Shown here in pieces: positions 1 through 8,539 of a stretch of 64,000 nt of DNA (positions within the stretch are counted from its first letter, which is position 1; the number at the start of each line of letters is the position of its first letter). The position numbers were made by a program, and so were the translations under genes. This stretch comes from a virus: the IMG/VR virus record IMGVR_UViG_3300035698_006802, positions 34,703 to 98,702 of that record. One strand, 5' to 3'. The notes under the pieces were generated by a model that saw only the letters and a program-made list of their open reading frames with translations, was not told where the DNA came from and ran no database searches.

Positions 1-285
1 GTGCTTCTCGATTGGGTGTCACCCCATATGTCTATAGGCAATACATTCTGCCCCCAGCCCAGCTTTGGGGGCATCGTTTCCTGAAGGGGCTCATTAAGAA
101 ATGTGCCCGCGTCGAAATATCCGCTAAAACGGGGCATATCGATCCTTGGATCGAATTGGAATGTGCTCTCGTGTCGTCATGTCAAAACCTGGCTGCACGC
201 GGGTAGTGTCTTCCCCTCGGGTGTCGGTAGCTTCCCGATAGGCACCCCCTATTGCGAGTCTTCTCCACTCCCCCACCCCATCCGG
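1..285. other. Leader region upstream of ribonucleotide reductase; no supported gene
   Basis: No convincing gene is seen here. Short open frames exist but do not resemble protein-coding sequence of this genome. There is a CCCCCA...TGGGGG inverted repeat near 51-71 without a clear T run, and a GGGTGTC...GGCACCC inverted repeat near 220-249 with one G-U pair. I looked for a cobalamin riboswitch, because the next gene uses B12, and saw no B12 box. Confidence 0.4.
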
Positions 286-2355
286 ATGTCTTCAATCATG
301 CGTGAGCTGTCGATGTACCCCTCTCCCGCCGATTCTGGTGCCTACACCCCGTCCCAGGTGCCAACCCTTCCCACCAACGAGGTGGAGCAAACGCCCTTCC
401 CGAACCTGCTGAGCCAATTTGTTTACACCCGCACATACTCCCGGTGGCTGGAGGAAGATGGTCGTCGTGAGACGTGGGCTGAGACAGTCAACCGTTATGT
501 GGACTTCCTGACGACCGAGCGTGAGGTTCCAGGGCACATCACGGCACAGATCCGCAGGGCTATTTTGCGTATGAAGGTACTCCCGTCCATGCGGGCTCTC
601 TGGTCTGCCGGGGATGCCATGTTGAGGGACAACACCTGTGCGTACAATTGTGCGTTCGTGCCTCTGGATTCCCTGCGGTCCTTCGCAGAGCTGCTGTACA
701 TCCTGATGATGGGCACTGGGATTGGTTACAGCGTCGAGAAGCAGTTCGTGAACAATCTGCCCTGTGTAGCAGAGACCAACGGTGAGGTGCTGGACTACGT
801 CGTCCCGGACTCGACCGTGGGGTGGGCAGATTCTCTGTACTACGGGCTGTGCCGATGGTTTGAAGGCTACCAGATTCGGTTCGATTTCAGTCTTGTGAGA
901 GAGGCAGGTGCCCCCCTCAAGGTCAAGGGTGGGCGTGCCAGTGGTCCCGACCCTCTCCGCAGACTGTTGGAATTCTGTGAGAAGACTATCCTCGCAGCAG
1001 CAGGCAGGAAGCTTCGCCCCATCGAGGCACACGACATCGCCTGCATGATCGGTGAGATCGTCATGGCTGGTGGGGTTCGCCGTGCGGCTCTCATCTCCAT
1101 CAGTGACATCGAAGATGAGGAGATGCGTCACGCAAAGGACTGGAGCCGGGGAGAGTTCCCGACCATCCGCTACATGGCGAACAATTCAGCTTTCTACGCT
1201 GAGCGTCCTGCCCAACAAGTGTTCGAGAGTGAGTGGGATGCCCTCAAGGCGTCGATGTCTGGAGAACGGGGACTGTCGATTGACTCTTGGCATCGCAGGT
1301 CGGATAGGCCAAAAGGTCAGGTTCGACCGAATCCGTGCGGAGAGATCAGCCTGCGGTTCCTCCGGTCTACGGATGGTGTGACAGGTGAGGGCGGGTCTGG
1401 GCAATTTTGCAACCTTTCTGCAGCAATCATGCGACATGACGACACCATCGAGACCTTCTCGGAGAAGGTGCGCCTTGCTGCATGGATTGGGGCTGTCCAG
1501 TCGAGCTTCACCCACTTCCCGTACCTGAGGCCCGGATGGTCACAGACTTGCGAGGAAGACCGCCTTCTGGGCGTCGACATCACAGGGCAGTGCGACAATC
1601 CGACACTCTCTGGTGATCCCGAGGCGATGCGACACTTCAACAAGGTCGCACTGGATGCAGCAGCCGAAGCAGCGGCATACCTCCAGATCAACATGCCAGT
1701 GGCAGTCACCTGCGGGAAGCCCAGCGGCAACAGCTCCCAGCTTGTGGACTGTGCCAGCGGATTCCACAACAGGTTCTCTCCGTACTACATCCGGCGTGTT
1801 CGCATTGCGTCTACGGATCCCCTGTTCCATCTGGTTCGTGACAGTGGCATCCCTGTCCACAAGGACAACCAGTTCACCGACTGGGCGGATGAAGATTGCC
1901 CCACCTGGGTGGTGGACTTCCCCGTCAAGGCTCCCGTGGATGCAGTGTTCCGGGGCAGTGAGACTGCTCTGGATCAGTGTGATCGGTACCTCCATGTGCT
2001 GAGCACCTGGTGTGGGCGTAGAGGGCACAACCAGTCTGCCACCATCTATGTTCATGAGCATGAGTGGGATGAGGTTGGTGCTTGGGTGTGGAAGCACTTC
2101 GATGAGATCACCGGCCTGTCCTTCCTCCCGTTCGATAACGGGGGCTATGATCTCACCCCCTATGAGGAGATCACTGAGGAGGAGTATCTCGTGTTGGAGG
2201 CAGCAATGCCCAACGTGGACTTCTCGTTGCTTGCGCTCTATGAAAAAGAGGATCGGGGGGAGGGCTCCGTAGAGCTTGCATGTTCCGGTGGCGGGTGCGA
2301 AGTCGATTATGACCGGGAGTCCTTGGAGCAGGGGAAGCTGGAGCTTCCCAGCTAG
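286..2355 (+). CDS. nrdJ: Adenosylcobalamin-dependent (class II) ribonucleoside-triphosphate reductase
   Basis: Reduces ribonucleotides to deoxyribonucleotides for phage DNA synthesis, using B12 to make the thiyl radical. About 689 residues, resembling the monomeric Lactobacillus leichmannii enzyme (739 aa). With the start at 286, the disulfide cysteine lies in the N-C-A-Y-N-C stretch (C118/C122). The radical-site motif NPCGEIS gives C351 and E353, the partner cysteine is C375 in FCNLS, and the C-terminal shuttle pair is C666/C671 in CSGGGC, matching CEGGAC of the reference enzyme. All key cysteines are present. The open frame reaches back to a GTG at 103, but the first 60 codons look non-coding. 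The start is uncertain (286, 298 or 313) because no good ribosome site precedes any of them. It converges with the next gene and overlaps it by 4 bases. Confidence 0.9.
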   Translation: MSSIMRELSMYPSPADSGAYTPSQVPTLPTNEVEQTPFPNLLSQFVYTRTYSRWLEEDGRRETWAETVNRYVDFLTTEREVPGHITAQIRRAILRMKVLPSMRALWSAGDAMLRDNTCAYNCAFVPLDSLRSFAELLYILMMGTGIGYSVEKQFVNNLPCVAETNGEVLDYVVPDSTVGWADSLYYGLCRWFEGYQIRFDFSLVREAGAPLKVKGGRASGPDPLRRLLEFCEKTILAAAGRKLRPIEAHDIACMIGEIVMAGGVRRAALISISDIEDEEMRHAKDWSRGEFPTIRYMANNSAFYAERPAQQVFESEWDALKASMSGERGLSIDSWHRRSDRPKGQVRPNPCGEISLRFLRSTDGVTGEGGSGQFCNLSAAIMRHDDTIETFSEKVRLAAWIGAVQSSFTHFPYLRPGWSQTCEEDRLLGVDITGQCDNPTLSGDPEAMRHFNKVALDAAAEAAAYLQINMPVAVTCGKPSGNSSQLVDCASGFHNRFSPYYIRRVRIASTDPLFHLVRDSGIPVHKDNQFTDWADEDCPTWVVDFPVKAPVDAVFRGSETALDQCDRYLHVLSTWCGRRGHNQSATIYVHEHEWDEVGAWVWKHFDEITGLSFLPFDNGGYDLTPYEEITEEEYLVLEAAMPNVDFSLLALYEKEDRGEGSVELACSGGGCEVDYDRESLEQGKLELPS

Positions 2356-2786
2356 ACGGCCCGCAGGATGTTGTGGGGGTTGGCATAGACACCCCTCGGG
2401 AAATCCGGGATGTCGGTGATGGTGACGCGCTTCTGGTTGATGCGCGTCACGCGCCCCTGGTACGAACTGCCTCGGAAGGTGAACTCGACGGTGTCCCCAG
2501 ACCGGATGCCCTTGGCAGCGAGGATCTCGCGGGGGCTCTGCAGGAAGCCGCCTGTCAGGGGGCGCTGTTGGACCACGGGGGTTGTGGAATCCGCGGGGCG
2601 GCACAGGGTAGGGGGGACGACCCACATAGTGCCCACGGGATGGGCCTTCATGGTGCCACGGGCTTCCAGCTGCTTCACCTTCAGCTTCACCCTGTTGACC
2701 TTCATGACCTCACCGAGGGTCTGTTCGCCGCGACCCTTACCAAAAAGAACCCTCTGACCGACATGGAAATCACTGATTGTGTGCAC
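2352..2786 (-). CDS. Small protein with two SH3/KOW-like beta-barrel segments
   Basis: A 144-residue minus-strand protein I cannot name. The N-terminus (HVGQRVLFGKGRGE...GEVMKVNRVKLKVKQ) and the C-terminal half (GDTVEFTFRGSSYQGRVTRINQKRVTI) both read like small SH3/KOW/Tudor barrels, where a loop-rich 'G-D-x-V' strand is followed by 'G-x-V'. Such folds often bind RNA, DNA or protein. It stands alone on the minus strand between plus-strand genes and is preceded by one copy (2802-2837) of the conserved minus-strand promoter, so it probably forms its own transcription unit. Function unknown; a host take-over or regulatory role would be a guess. Confidence 0.7.
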   Translation of the reverse strand: MHTISDFHVGQRVLFGKGRGEQTLGEVMKVNRVKLKVKQLEARGTMKAHPVGTMWVVPPTLCRPADSTTPVVQQRPLTGGFLQSPREILAAKGIRSGDTVEFTFRGSSYQGRVTRINQKRVTITDIPDFPRGVYANPHNILRAV

Positions 2787-2801
2787 TGTGTGCTCCTTTG
2801 T

Positions 2802-2837
2802 TCACCTCTACTACGCGGAACTCAGGAAGTTGAAACC
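2802..2837 (-). promoter_or_regulatory. Minus-strand ECF-like promoter, copy A
   Basis: Read on the minus strand: GGTTTCAA, 13 nt, GCGTAGTAGAGGTGA, followed by an AAAGGAG ribosome site and the start codon at 2786. Spacing between the two conserved blocks is identical in all five copies. The layout GGTTTC-16 nt-CGTA resembles ECF sigma promoters. Confidence 0.7.
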
Positions 2838-2983
2838 TCTTGTGGGATTTTTCTTGGCGGGGGTTCTTATCAGTAGAAAGGTGGTAGTTGGGGGTATGCA
2901 AGACTCCACAACTTGTCAGCCGGAAGACTGGTGTTCTTCCTACCGAGGCAACCTCTGTGGGAGTTTGAGGGGAGATCTGCGAA

Positions 2984-5443
2984 ATGGCTGAATATCACTC
3001 AGGCCGCGTCAACGTGGTGGTGTTTTCTAATGAGGCCCAGGATTTCTATGTCCTCCGCATGGTGTTGGATAGGAAATCCGGTGTTGAGGAGATGTTCGGA
3101 TTCGACTCAAACCGATCTTCCAAGATTGTGTCGGTTCGGGGGAATGTCCCTGGCATGTCTCTGCAGATTGGTTCATGGTTCGGATTTGAGGGCCGCTGGG
3201 AAGAGCACAGCAAGTACGGCAGCCAGCTCGTGATCACGAAGGCCCCTGTGGTGAAAGGGGGTTGGACACCTGATACAGCCATGTCGACTCTGGCATCCCA
3301 CGGTGTGGGGGAGCAGGTGTGCCAACGCCTGCTGGCAGAGTTTGGTGACAAGCTCGTGGACGTTCTGGATGCAGGAGACCCCCTTCCACTTCAGGTCGTC
3401 CCAGGGCTCACACCCTTTGCGGCTGCCCACGTCATGGATCGCTGGGCAACCATCATTGCGTACTTCAAGACCTTGGAGTTCCTGTCGGATGCAGGTGTGC
3501 CGAAGACAAAGGTCAGTCAGGTGTGGTCGCATTTCAAGGAGGATGCACAGGAGGTTCTGTCCAAGAATCCCTGGGCTCTCGTTGAGATCGAGGGCATCCG
3601 ATTCGATCAGGCAGATGAGGTTGCACTAAAGCTCGGTCTTGATCTGGAGAGTCCACTCCGGGTGGAAGGGGCAACCCTCTTTGCATCCAAGGGCAGGAGG
3701 GGGATGGGACACCTGTTCCTGTCGTCTGGGGAGATGGTAGCCGAGACACAGAATCTTGTGCCCGGTACGAGTGGTCCGGAAATCGCCCAGGCCCTTGTGA
3801 CATTGCACAAGAGAAAGAAGCTCATCATCGACAGGAGCACTCGGAAGGGGACAGTTGCAATCTATGAGCCCTGGCTCCATCACGTTGAGCTGGAGGGTGC
3901 TGCCCTCTTGCATGAGCGGACACAGTCTGCGGATCCTGATGCACCGGCCCCAGTGAGAGCACCCGTGGGTGACAGTGATGGGCTGGCTAACTACCTGAGG
4001 GATATCTCGGTCAAACCCTACACCGAGAGCCTGTCAAGGCTGGGTCCGAAGGCAACTGCTGCATTCGAGAAGGATCCCAAGGATCTGGAGAGCATTGCTC
4101 GTGCAGCACTGGTGGATTGGAGTGAAGGCAGTCGCATCACCCTGACAGCAGCCCAACTCAAGGGTGCTCTCAACGCCCTGACCACTGCTGTGAGCATCCT
4201 TACCGGACTTCCGGGCACGGGTAAGACCACAAGCTGTCGAGCCGTTGTGGGCGTTCTGAAGGATGCAGGCATCCCCTTTTTGCTCTGTGCTCCGACAGGG
4301 ATTGCTGCAAAACGCCTATCAGCTCTGGCAGGGGCCCCGGCTTCCACCATCCACAGGGCATTCAAGGCGAAAGGGTGGGGCAGCGGGGAGGAGCGCAAGG
4401 CAACCTATGCTGGAGTGGTGGGTGAATCGAAGGACCCATCAGCTGCGGACGGTCTACAGGAGGCATGGGGCTACAGCCAGGACAACCCACACCCTGCACG
4501 GGTCGTTCTGGTGGATGAGTCCTCGATGGTGGATCAGCACCTGCTGTTCCGTATCCTGACCTGCACGTCCCCTGGAACCCGATTGGTGTTCGTGGGGGAT
4601 GCAGCACAGCTCCCCTCGGTGGGTCCTGGGAATGTCCTGCGGGATATGGTGCGGTCGAAGCTGTTCCCCACCGTGGCTCTGACAGAGATCTTCAGGCAGG
4701 AGGAAACCTCTGGCATCGTGCTGGCTGCACATGCCATTCATCGTGGGGACATCCCAACCTACGGTTCTGGCAAGGGCTCTGACTTTGTGTTCCTGCCCTC
4801 TGCATCTGAGGACGGGATTCTCAAGCTCATCCTGGGGCTTGTCGGGAAGCTGTACGCAAAGAAGGTGAACTTCCAGGTGCTGTCTCCACGACATGCAGGA
4901 ACACTTGGTGTGACGAATCTGAACCAGAGGCTTCGTGAAATCCTCAACCCAAAGGCCCCTGGTCTACAGGAAATGCGGTTGGGTCGTGAAGTGGTGCGTG
5001 AACATGACCGGGTCATGGTCGTGAAAAACGATTACAAGTTGGGCGTCTACAATGGGGATACCGGCAAGGTGATTCGCATTGATCGAAAGGCCCGCACGGT
5101 TGTGGTCAAGCTCCACGGGGTTCCCGAGGTACAAGTTTCGATTCCATTCAAGGATGCACCGAAGTACCTCCGGTTGGCGTATGCCATCACGATTCACAAG
5201 AGCCAGGGATCCGAGTACGGCATGATCATCCTCCCCTTGGTAAAGGAGTTTGGGGGTCAGCTTCAAAGGAACCTATTCTACACAGCGATCACACGGGCAA
5301 AGGATCGCGTCGTCCTAATGGGACACCGGGACGCCATGGTGAAAGCGGTGTTCAACAACAGGGAGGACGTGAGAAACACGTTGTTCCCAGAACGGCTTAT
5401 CCAAGCTGCAGGTGGGGGGTCTTCTCCCAGTGCTGTGGGGTAG
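2984..5443 (+). CDS. recD2: RecD2-like superfamily 1B DNA helicase
   Basis: An 819-residue ATP-driven 5'-3' helicase for phage replication or recombination. The first ~370 residues carry helix-hairpin-helix-like repeats as in RecD2. The helicase core follows: Walker A GLPGTGKTT (408-416), the APTGIAAKRL segment, Walker B VLVDESS with D511/E512, motif III GDAAQLPSVG near 540, the EIFRQ motif, and the C-terminal UvrD-like motifs AITIHKSQGSEY and FYTAITRAKDRV. All SF1B motifs appear intact. The ATG at 2984 is preceded by a GAGGGGAG ribosome site. It is the first plus-strand gene after the minus-strand 144-residue gene, and 6 bases separate it from the next gene, suggesting co-transcription. Confidence 0.88.
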   Translation: MAEYHSGRVNVVVFSNEAQDFYVLRMVLDRKSGVEEMFGFDSNRSSKIVSVRGNVPGMSLQIGSWFGFEGRWEEHSKYGSQLVITKAPVVKGGWTPDTAMSTLASHGVGEQVCQRLLAEFGDKLVDVLDAGDPLPLQVVPGLTPFAAAHVMDRWATIIAYFKTLEFLSDAGVPKTKVSQVWSHFKEDAQEVLSKNPWALVEIEGIRFDQADEVALKLGLDLESPLRVEGATLFASKGRRGMGHLFLSSGEMVAETQNLVPGTSGPEIAQALVTLHKRKKLIIDRSTRKGTVAIYEPWLHHVELEGAALLHERTQSADPDAPAPVRAPVGDSDGLANYLRDISVKPYTESLSRLGPKATAAFEKDPKDLESIARAALVDWSEGSRITLTAAQLKGALNALTTAVSILTGLPGTGKTTSCRAVVGVLKDAGIPFLLCAPTGIAAKRLSALAGAPASTIHRAFKAKGWGSGEERKATYAGVVGESKDPSAADGLQEAWGYSQDNPHPARVVLVDESSMVDQHLLFRILTCTSPGTRLVFVGDAAQLPSVGPGNVLRDMVRSKLFPTVALTEIFRQEETSGIVLAAHAIHRGDIPTYGSGKGSDFVFLPSASEDGILKLILGLVGKLYAKKVNFQVLSPRHAGTLGVTNLNQRLREILNPKAPGLQEMRLGREVVREHDRVMVVKNDYKLGVYNGDTGKVIRIDRKARTVVVKLHGVPEVQVSIPFKDAPKYLRLAYAITIHKSQGSEYGMIILPLVKEFGGQLQRNLFYTAITRAKDRVVLMGHRDAMVKAVFNNREDVRNTLFPERLIQAAGGGSSPSAVG

Positions 5444-5449
5444 GTTGGT

Positions 5450-7066
5450 ATGAATTCGGGGGTTGGTGTGGTCGAGCTGCCTATTGTCAATCAGGATCTG
5501 TTTCGTTCGATCTTCAAGCGGTTGGAGGGTATGGAGGTTCTTCTCGATGCAGATCCTCTCGTGTTTGGCCCTAAGCGGCTGAACCTGAAGGTCAGCCAGG
5601 TGCGGAGTCTGTTGAGCCAGTGTGAGCGGATCTTCCTGCAGGTGGCGAGTGATCTGCATGAGTACAAACATGCTCATCGCAAGGGTCAGCTGACATTTGA
5701 CCTGGAGATGCAAGACCTCCTGGCAAACGACCCCGAGGTGCGTGCTGGTCGCAATGTGAAGGACCGTGATGCCCTGGGCACGATGAAGCTGCGGGCGGGT
5801 CGTGAAGCACTGATGACATTGGAGATTGCCATTCAAGATCTTGAGATGGTCCAGACCGTCATCAAGGCGAAGCGGGCTGATCTCCGCGACATGCAGGGGC
5901 GTCTACGGGACCAGCTCAAGCTCTGTGAACATGAGATCGGTCTGGGTGCTCCGTGGGGTTCACGTGCTCCTCCAGGGGTGGAGTATCCGGACATCGACAA
6001 TGCTCCTCGGATTGACCCCCAGGCGTTGAAGGAAGCACAAGACCTCCTTCTTGAGAAGGAGGAGGTGCACCTAGTCGCCGGGGATGTGGACTGGATGGAG
6101 GAATCCCCCCTAGAATCACTGGAGAAGGTCGGGTACTGCGCAGTCTGTGGGGAAGAGCAGTACAACACCCCCTCGGGTTCGACCTGCAAAAACGGGCATG
6201 GTGGGGCACTCACCCTGTCCGAATTCCCTGGAGGAGACGAAGAACCAGAACCCGATGAAGACACAGATGAAGTGGATGTCGCTCTTGGCTCAATCGATTC
6301 CCCAGAGGGTATCGAGGGCTCTGCATCCCGTGGACGTGTGAGCGAACCCGAATCAGAGCCCGAACCCGAACCCGAACCCGAATCAGAGCCCGAACCCGAA
6401 CCCGAACCCGAACCCGAACTGAATGGCACCGAAGAATTGGATTCCCTGTTCGACGCTCTGGGTGCATCGGATCCGGATCCCGAACCGGATCCCGAACCGG
6501 ATCCCGAACCGGATCCCGAACCGGATCCCGAACCGGATCCCGAACCGGATCCCGAACCGGATCCCGAACCCGAGCCAGAGACTGTTGACCCGTCTGACAT
6601 CTCAATTGACGACCTGCTTGAGACGTTCGGAGGTCCCGACCCCGACCCCACACCCAAGAGAGAGATCGAGGACCTGGGTGATGTCGAGCTAGAGCCAGAA
6701 GTTGCCACCCGTGTGGAGGCGACCATTGAGCAGGCTGAGGCAGACATCGCAGAACCTGAACCAACCCCGGAACCTGAACCGGAACCAACCCCGGAACCCG
6801 AACCGGAGCCCACTCCTGAGCCAGAACCCGAACCAGAACCCGAGTTGGACATTGGGGACCTGTTCGAGGATAGTGAGTTGGGTGAAGTTGATCAGGATGC
6901 AGACTCGATCGACGCAATGCCTGCAGTGACATCGGACGAAGAAGTAGATGACATCTTCGCCCGGTTGGATGCAGGTCCCCTTCCCAAACCTAAGGCAAAG
7001 TCCCTTCCGGAAGCAGAGCTTAGAGGGGAAGACCTAGAGGACATCTTTAATTTCTTGGCCTCCTGA
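5450..7066 (+). CDS. UvsY-like N-terminal helical domain with zinc knuckle and long acidic Pro-Glu/Pro-Asp repeats
   Basis: A 538-residue protein. Residues ~1-165 are helical; the stretch ending with '[17 protein letters not shown]' recalls the end of phage T4 UvsY, the recombination mediator that loads the RecA-like protein. This likeness is weak and by eye. A possible zinc knuckle follows (YCAVCGEEQ...[10 protein letters not shown]-x2-C and C-x3-H). The second half is dominated by EPEP and DPEP repeats, highly acidic, ending in a short predicted helix. The genes for the single-strand binding protein and the RecA-like protein lie just downstream, which fits a mediator. A function as a structural or DNA-mimic protein cannot be excluded. 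Confidence 0.55.
   Translation: MNSGVGVVELPIVNQDLFRSIFKRLEGMEVLLDADPLVFGPKRLNLKVSQVRSLLSQCERIFLQVASDLHEYKHAHRKGQLTFDLEMQDLLANDPEVRAGRNVKDRDALGTMKLRAGREALMTLEIAIQDLEMVQTVIKAKRADLRDMQGRLRDQLKLCEHEIGLGAPWGSRAPPGVEYPDIDNAPRIDPQALKEAQDLLLEKEEVHLVAGDVDWMEESPLESLEKVGYCAVCGEEQYNTPSGSTCKNGHGGALTLSEFPGGDEEPEPDEDTDEVDVALGSIDSPEGIEGSASRGRVSEPESEPEPEPEPESEPEPEPEPEPELNGTEELDSLFDALGASDPDPEPDPEPDPEPDPEPDPEPDPEPDPEPDPEPEPETVDPSDISIDDLLETFGGPDPDPTPKREIEDLGDVELEPEVATRVEATIEQAEADIAEPEPTPEPEPEPTPEPEPEPTPEPEPEPEPELDIGDLFEDSELGEVDQDADSIDAMPAVTSDEEVDDIFARLDAGPLPKPKAKSLPEAELRGEDLEDIFNFLAS
6340..6420 (+). repeat. Short Glu-Pro coding repeats (CCCGAA units)
   Basis: Run of six-base units CCCGAA/CCCGAG with two AATCAGAG interruptions, encoding alternating Glu-Pro. 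Same gene as the DPEP array. Confidence 0.8.
6475..6572 (+). repeat. 12-bp tandem repeat, eight units, encoding DPEP
   Basis: Eight near-perfect copies of the 12-base unit GGATCCCGAACC, in frame, encoding (DPEP)x8. Identity at third codon positions points to recent expansion by slippage or unequal exchange. Confidence 0.9.
6757..6843 (+). repeat. Imperfect Glu-Pro/Thr-Pro coding repeat
   Basis: Repeats of the protein unit EPxPTPEPEP encoded by degenerate codons, less uniform than the 12-bp array upstream. Confidence 0.7.
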
Positions 7067-7108
7067 TTCTGGGGGGTTCGTTTGTGAAACCTGGGGGTAC
7101 GTCCCCAT

Positions 7109-7148
7109 AGCGGCACCTGTCGACATCCACATGACTTTTTGTGCCGCT
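7109..7148 (+). promoter_or_regulatory. Hairpin in the leader of the SSB gene, candidate translational operator
   Basis: Perfect 8-bp inverted repeat AGCGGCAC (7109-7116) and GTGCCGCT (7141-7148), loop 24 nt, ending next to the CGGAG ribosome site of the gene starting at 7160. A smaller GGGG...CCCC repeat lies just upstream (near 7093-7106). T4 gp32 is known to repress its own mRNA at a structured leader; a similar role here is inference. Confidence 0.4.
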
Positions 7149-7159
7149 CGGAGAATGCG

Positions 7160-7873
7160 ATGAGTAACGATGGCTACATGGAGTTTGGCTTTGACTCCGG
7201 TGACGAGAACATTGGCAAGAAGGCAAAGCGTTTCAAGGGCAAGGAGGGTGAGACCTACCGCACCAGCTTCGTCTGGACCCGGAAGAACAAGGACGGCGAC
7301 AAGGTTGTCCGGTTCCTCGGGTGCGAGCGCAACTACCTCGCGGGTGTGGGCTACTTCCTGAACAAGGGTGCCGAGTACAGCCGTCTGGCTGGACAGCCCG
7401 CCAAGCAGGCTGTGTCAACCATCATCGTCTCCTGGCCGATGAACTCCCGTGGAAGGCTCGATGCAGAGCGCTTCAAGAAGGGAGAGGGTTGGGAAGTGAT
7501 GCCCTGGGTCTTCTCCGCAACGCGGTACGACCAGCTTCGCCGTCGCAACGATCAGTTCCCCCTGACCGAGTTCGACCTGTCCATCAAGTGCGAAGACACG
7601 CAGTACCAGAAGATGGATCTCTCCGCCTGCAAGGAGAGCCTGTTCCTGCGCCTCCGCAAGTCGGAGAAGGACAACATTCGTGCCATGGTCGATGCCATCA
7701 ATCTGGAAGTCGAGGAGCTGGCCAAGACGCTTCAGAATGACATGGCCCGTGACATGACTCTCGATCAGATTCGTGAGAAGATGGGCGGTGCTGGTGGCAG
7801 TCCCGTGACTTCGTCCGGGTCGGTGGAAGACGTAGACGGTCTCCTCGATGATCTGCTTGAGGATGAGGACTAG
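7160..7873 (+). CDS. Single-stranded DNA-binding protein, gp32-like
   Basis: A 237-residue protein that probably coats single-stranded DNA during replication and recombination. It has a basic N-terminal half, a central 'FDLSIKCEDTQYQKMDLS' segment of the type seen in phage gp32-like proteins, and a very acidic C-terminal tail (VDGLLDDLLEDED), the usual protein-interaction tail of SSBs. No cysteine-rich zinc site like that of T4 gp32 is visible. I chose the ATG at 7160 rather than an upstream frame start, because CGGAG precedes it and an inverted repeat ends there. It sits between the UvsY-like gene and the RuvC/RecA genes, as expected for a recombination cassette. Confidence 0.6.
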   Translation: MSNDGYMEFGFDSGDENIGKKAKRFKGKEGETYRTSFVWTRKNKDGDKVVRFLGCERNYLAGVGYFLNKGAEYSRLAGQPAKQAVSTIIVSWPMNSRGRLDAERFKKGEGWEVMPWVFSATRYDQLRRRNDQFPLTEFDLSIKCEDTQYQKMDLSACKESLFLRLRKSEKDNIRAMVDAINLEVEELAKTLQNDMARDMTLDQIREKMGGAGGSPVTSSGSVEDVDGLLDDLLEDED

Positions 7874-7898
7874 ACATCCCCAGTGACGGGGGTGGTTA

Positions 7899-8534
7899 GT
7901 GAGAGTTTTGGGCCTCGATCCCAGCCTGACGAATTTCGGTTGGGCAGTTCATGACACCGATGCGACGGGAAGGGACCGTTGCCCCGCAAGGGGCAGATAC
8001 CAGACCGCCGCAAAGATGGGCTTTGTAGACCGGTACGTCTACATGCGGGAGTCTCTACGAGAGACCATCCGTGAGACAAAACCGGACTGCATGGGGATCG
8101 AGTTCCCTGTGTTCGGGAACAACTACTCAGAAGGTATGTACGGGCTGTTCCTGTACAGCTGTGAGGCAATCAAGTTGGAGAGGCAGAACGTTGTGTTCTG
8201 GTCCCCTCTCCAAGTAAAAGCCCACGCCAGAGACACCCTGACCCTTCCTCCAGGGTGGAAGATGGCAAAGACCAATATGGTGGATGCAGCCAAGGCAGAC
8301 ACCGGTGGCACAGGTAGGTGGAACCACAACGAGGCAGACGCCTACCTTGTCGCCCGACTAGCAGCACGTTTCTGGCTCCTGCACGGGGATGCCATTCGAG
8401 AGCGGGACTTGACCCCCACAGAGCGCAAGGCTTTCCTGAAAATCCATAGGTACATCCGTGGAAAGAAGGCAGGGAGGGTTGTGAAGCAGGGGTCCATGTA
8501 CCGCGAAAATGACCGTTTTTTCCTTTGGAAGTGA
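7899..8534 (+). CDS. ruvC: RuvC-like Holliday junction resolvase
   Basis: A 211-residue RNase H-fold nuclease, predicted to cut branched recombination intermediates before packaging. The first strand VRVLGLDPSLTNFGWAV gives the catalytic Asp7. A second acid lies in CMGIEFP (Glu about residue 69), and the C-terminal NEADAYLVARLAA segment gives the last acids, the classic RuvC arrangement. The start is GTG after a GGGGGTGG ribosome site. The stop lies 5 bases before the RecA-like gene, so the two are probably translated from one message. Confidence 0.8.
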   Translation: MRVLGLDPSLTNFGWAVHDTDATGRDRCPARGRYQTAAKMGFVDRYVYMRESLRETIRETKPDCMGIEFPVFGNNYSEGMYGLFLYSCEAIKLERQNVVFWSPLQVKAHARDTLTLPPGWKMAKTNMVDAAKADTGGTGRWNHNEADAYLVARLAARFWLLHGDAIRERDLTPTERKAFLKIHRYIRGKKAGRVVKQGSMYRENDRFFLWK

Positions 8535-8539
8535 GACCT

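Noticed and set aside
1-285. Cobalamin riboswitch before the B12-dependent ribonucleotide reductase
   Set aside because: No B12 box or compatible stem arrangement could be found in the leader.
292-1131. Long minus-strand frames opposite ribonucleotide reductase
   Set aside because: Shadow frames of a strongly conserved plus-strand gene, no ribosome sites and no recognisable domains.
1540-2625. A 361-residue minus-strand open frame across the 3' end of the reductase
   Set aside because: Out of frame with both real genes it overlaps and made of low-complexity Pro/His residues; a shadow.
6340-6572. CRISPR array or phage attachment repeats
   Set aside because: Units are 6-12 bp with no spacers and stay in frame with the protein; they are coding repeats.
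5833-6852. Minus-strand Gly-Ser repeat frame opposite the acidic repeat protein
   Set aside because: It is only the antisense reading of the EPEP/DPEP repeat, which gives (SG)n automatically.
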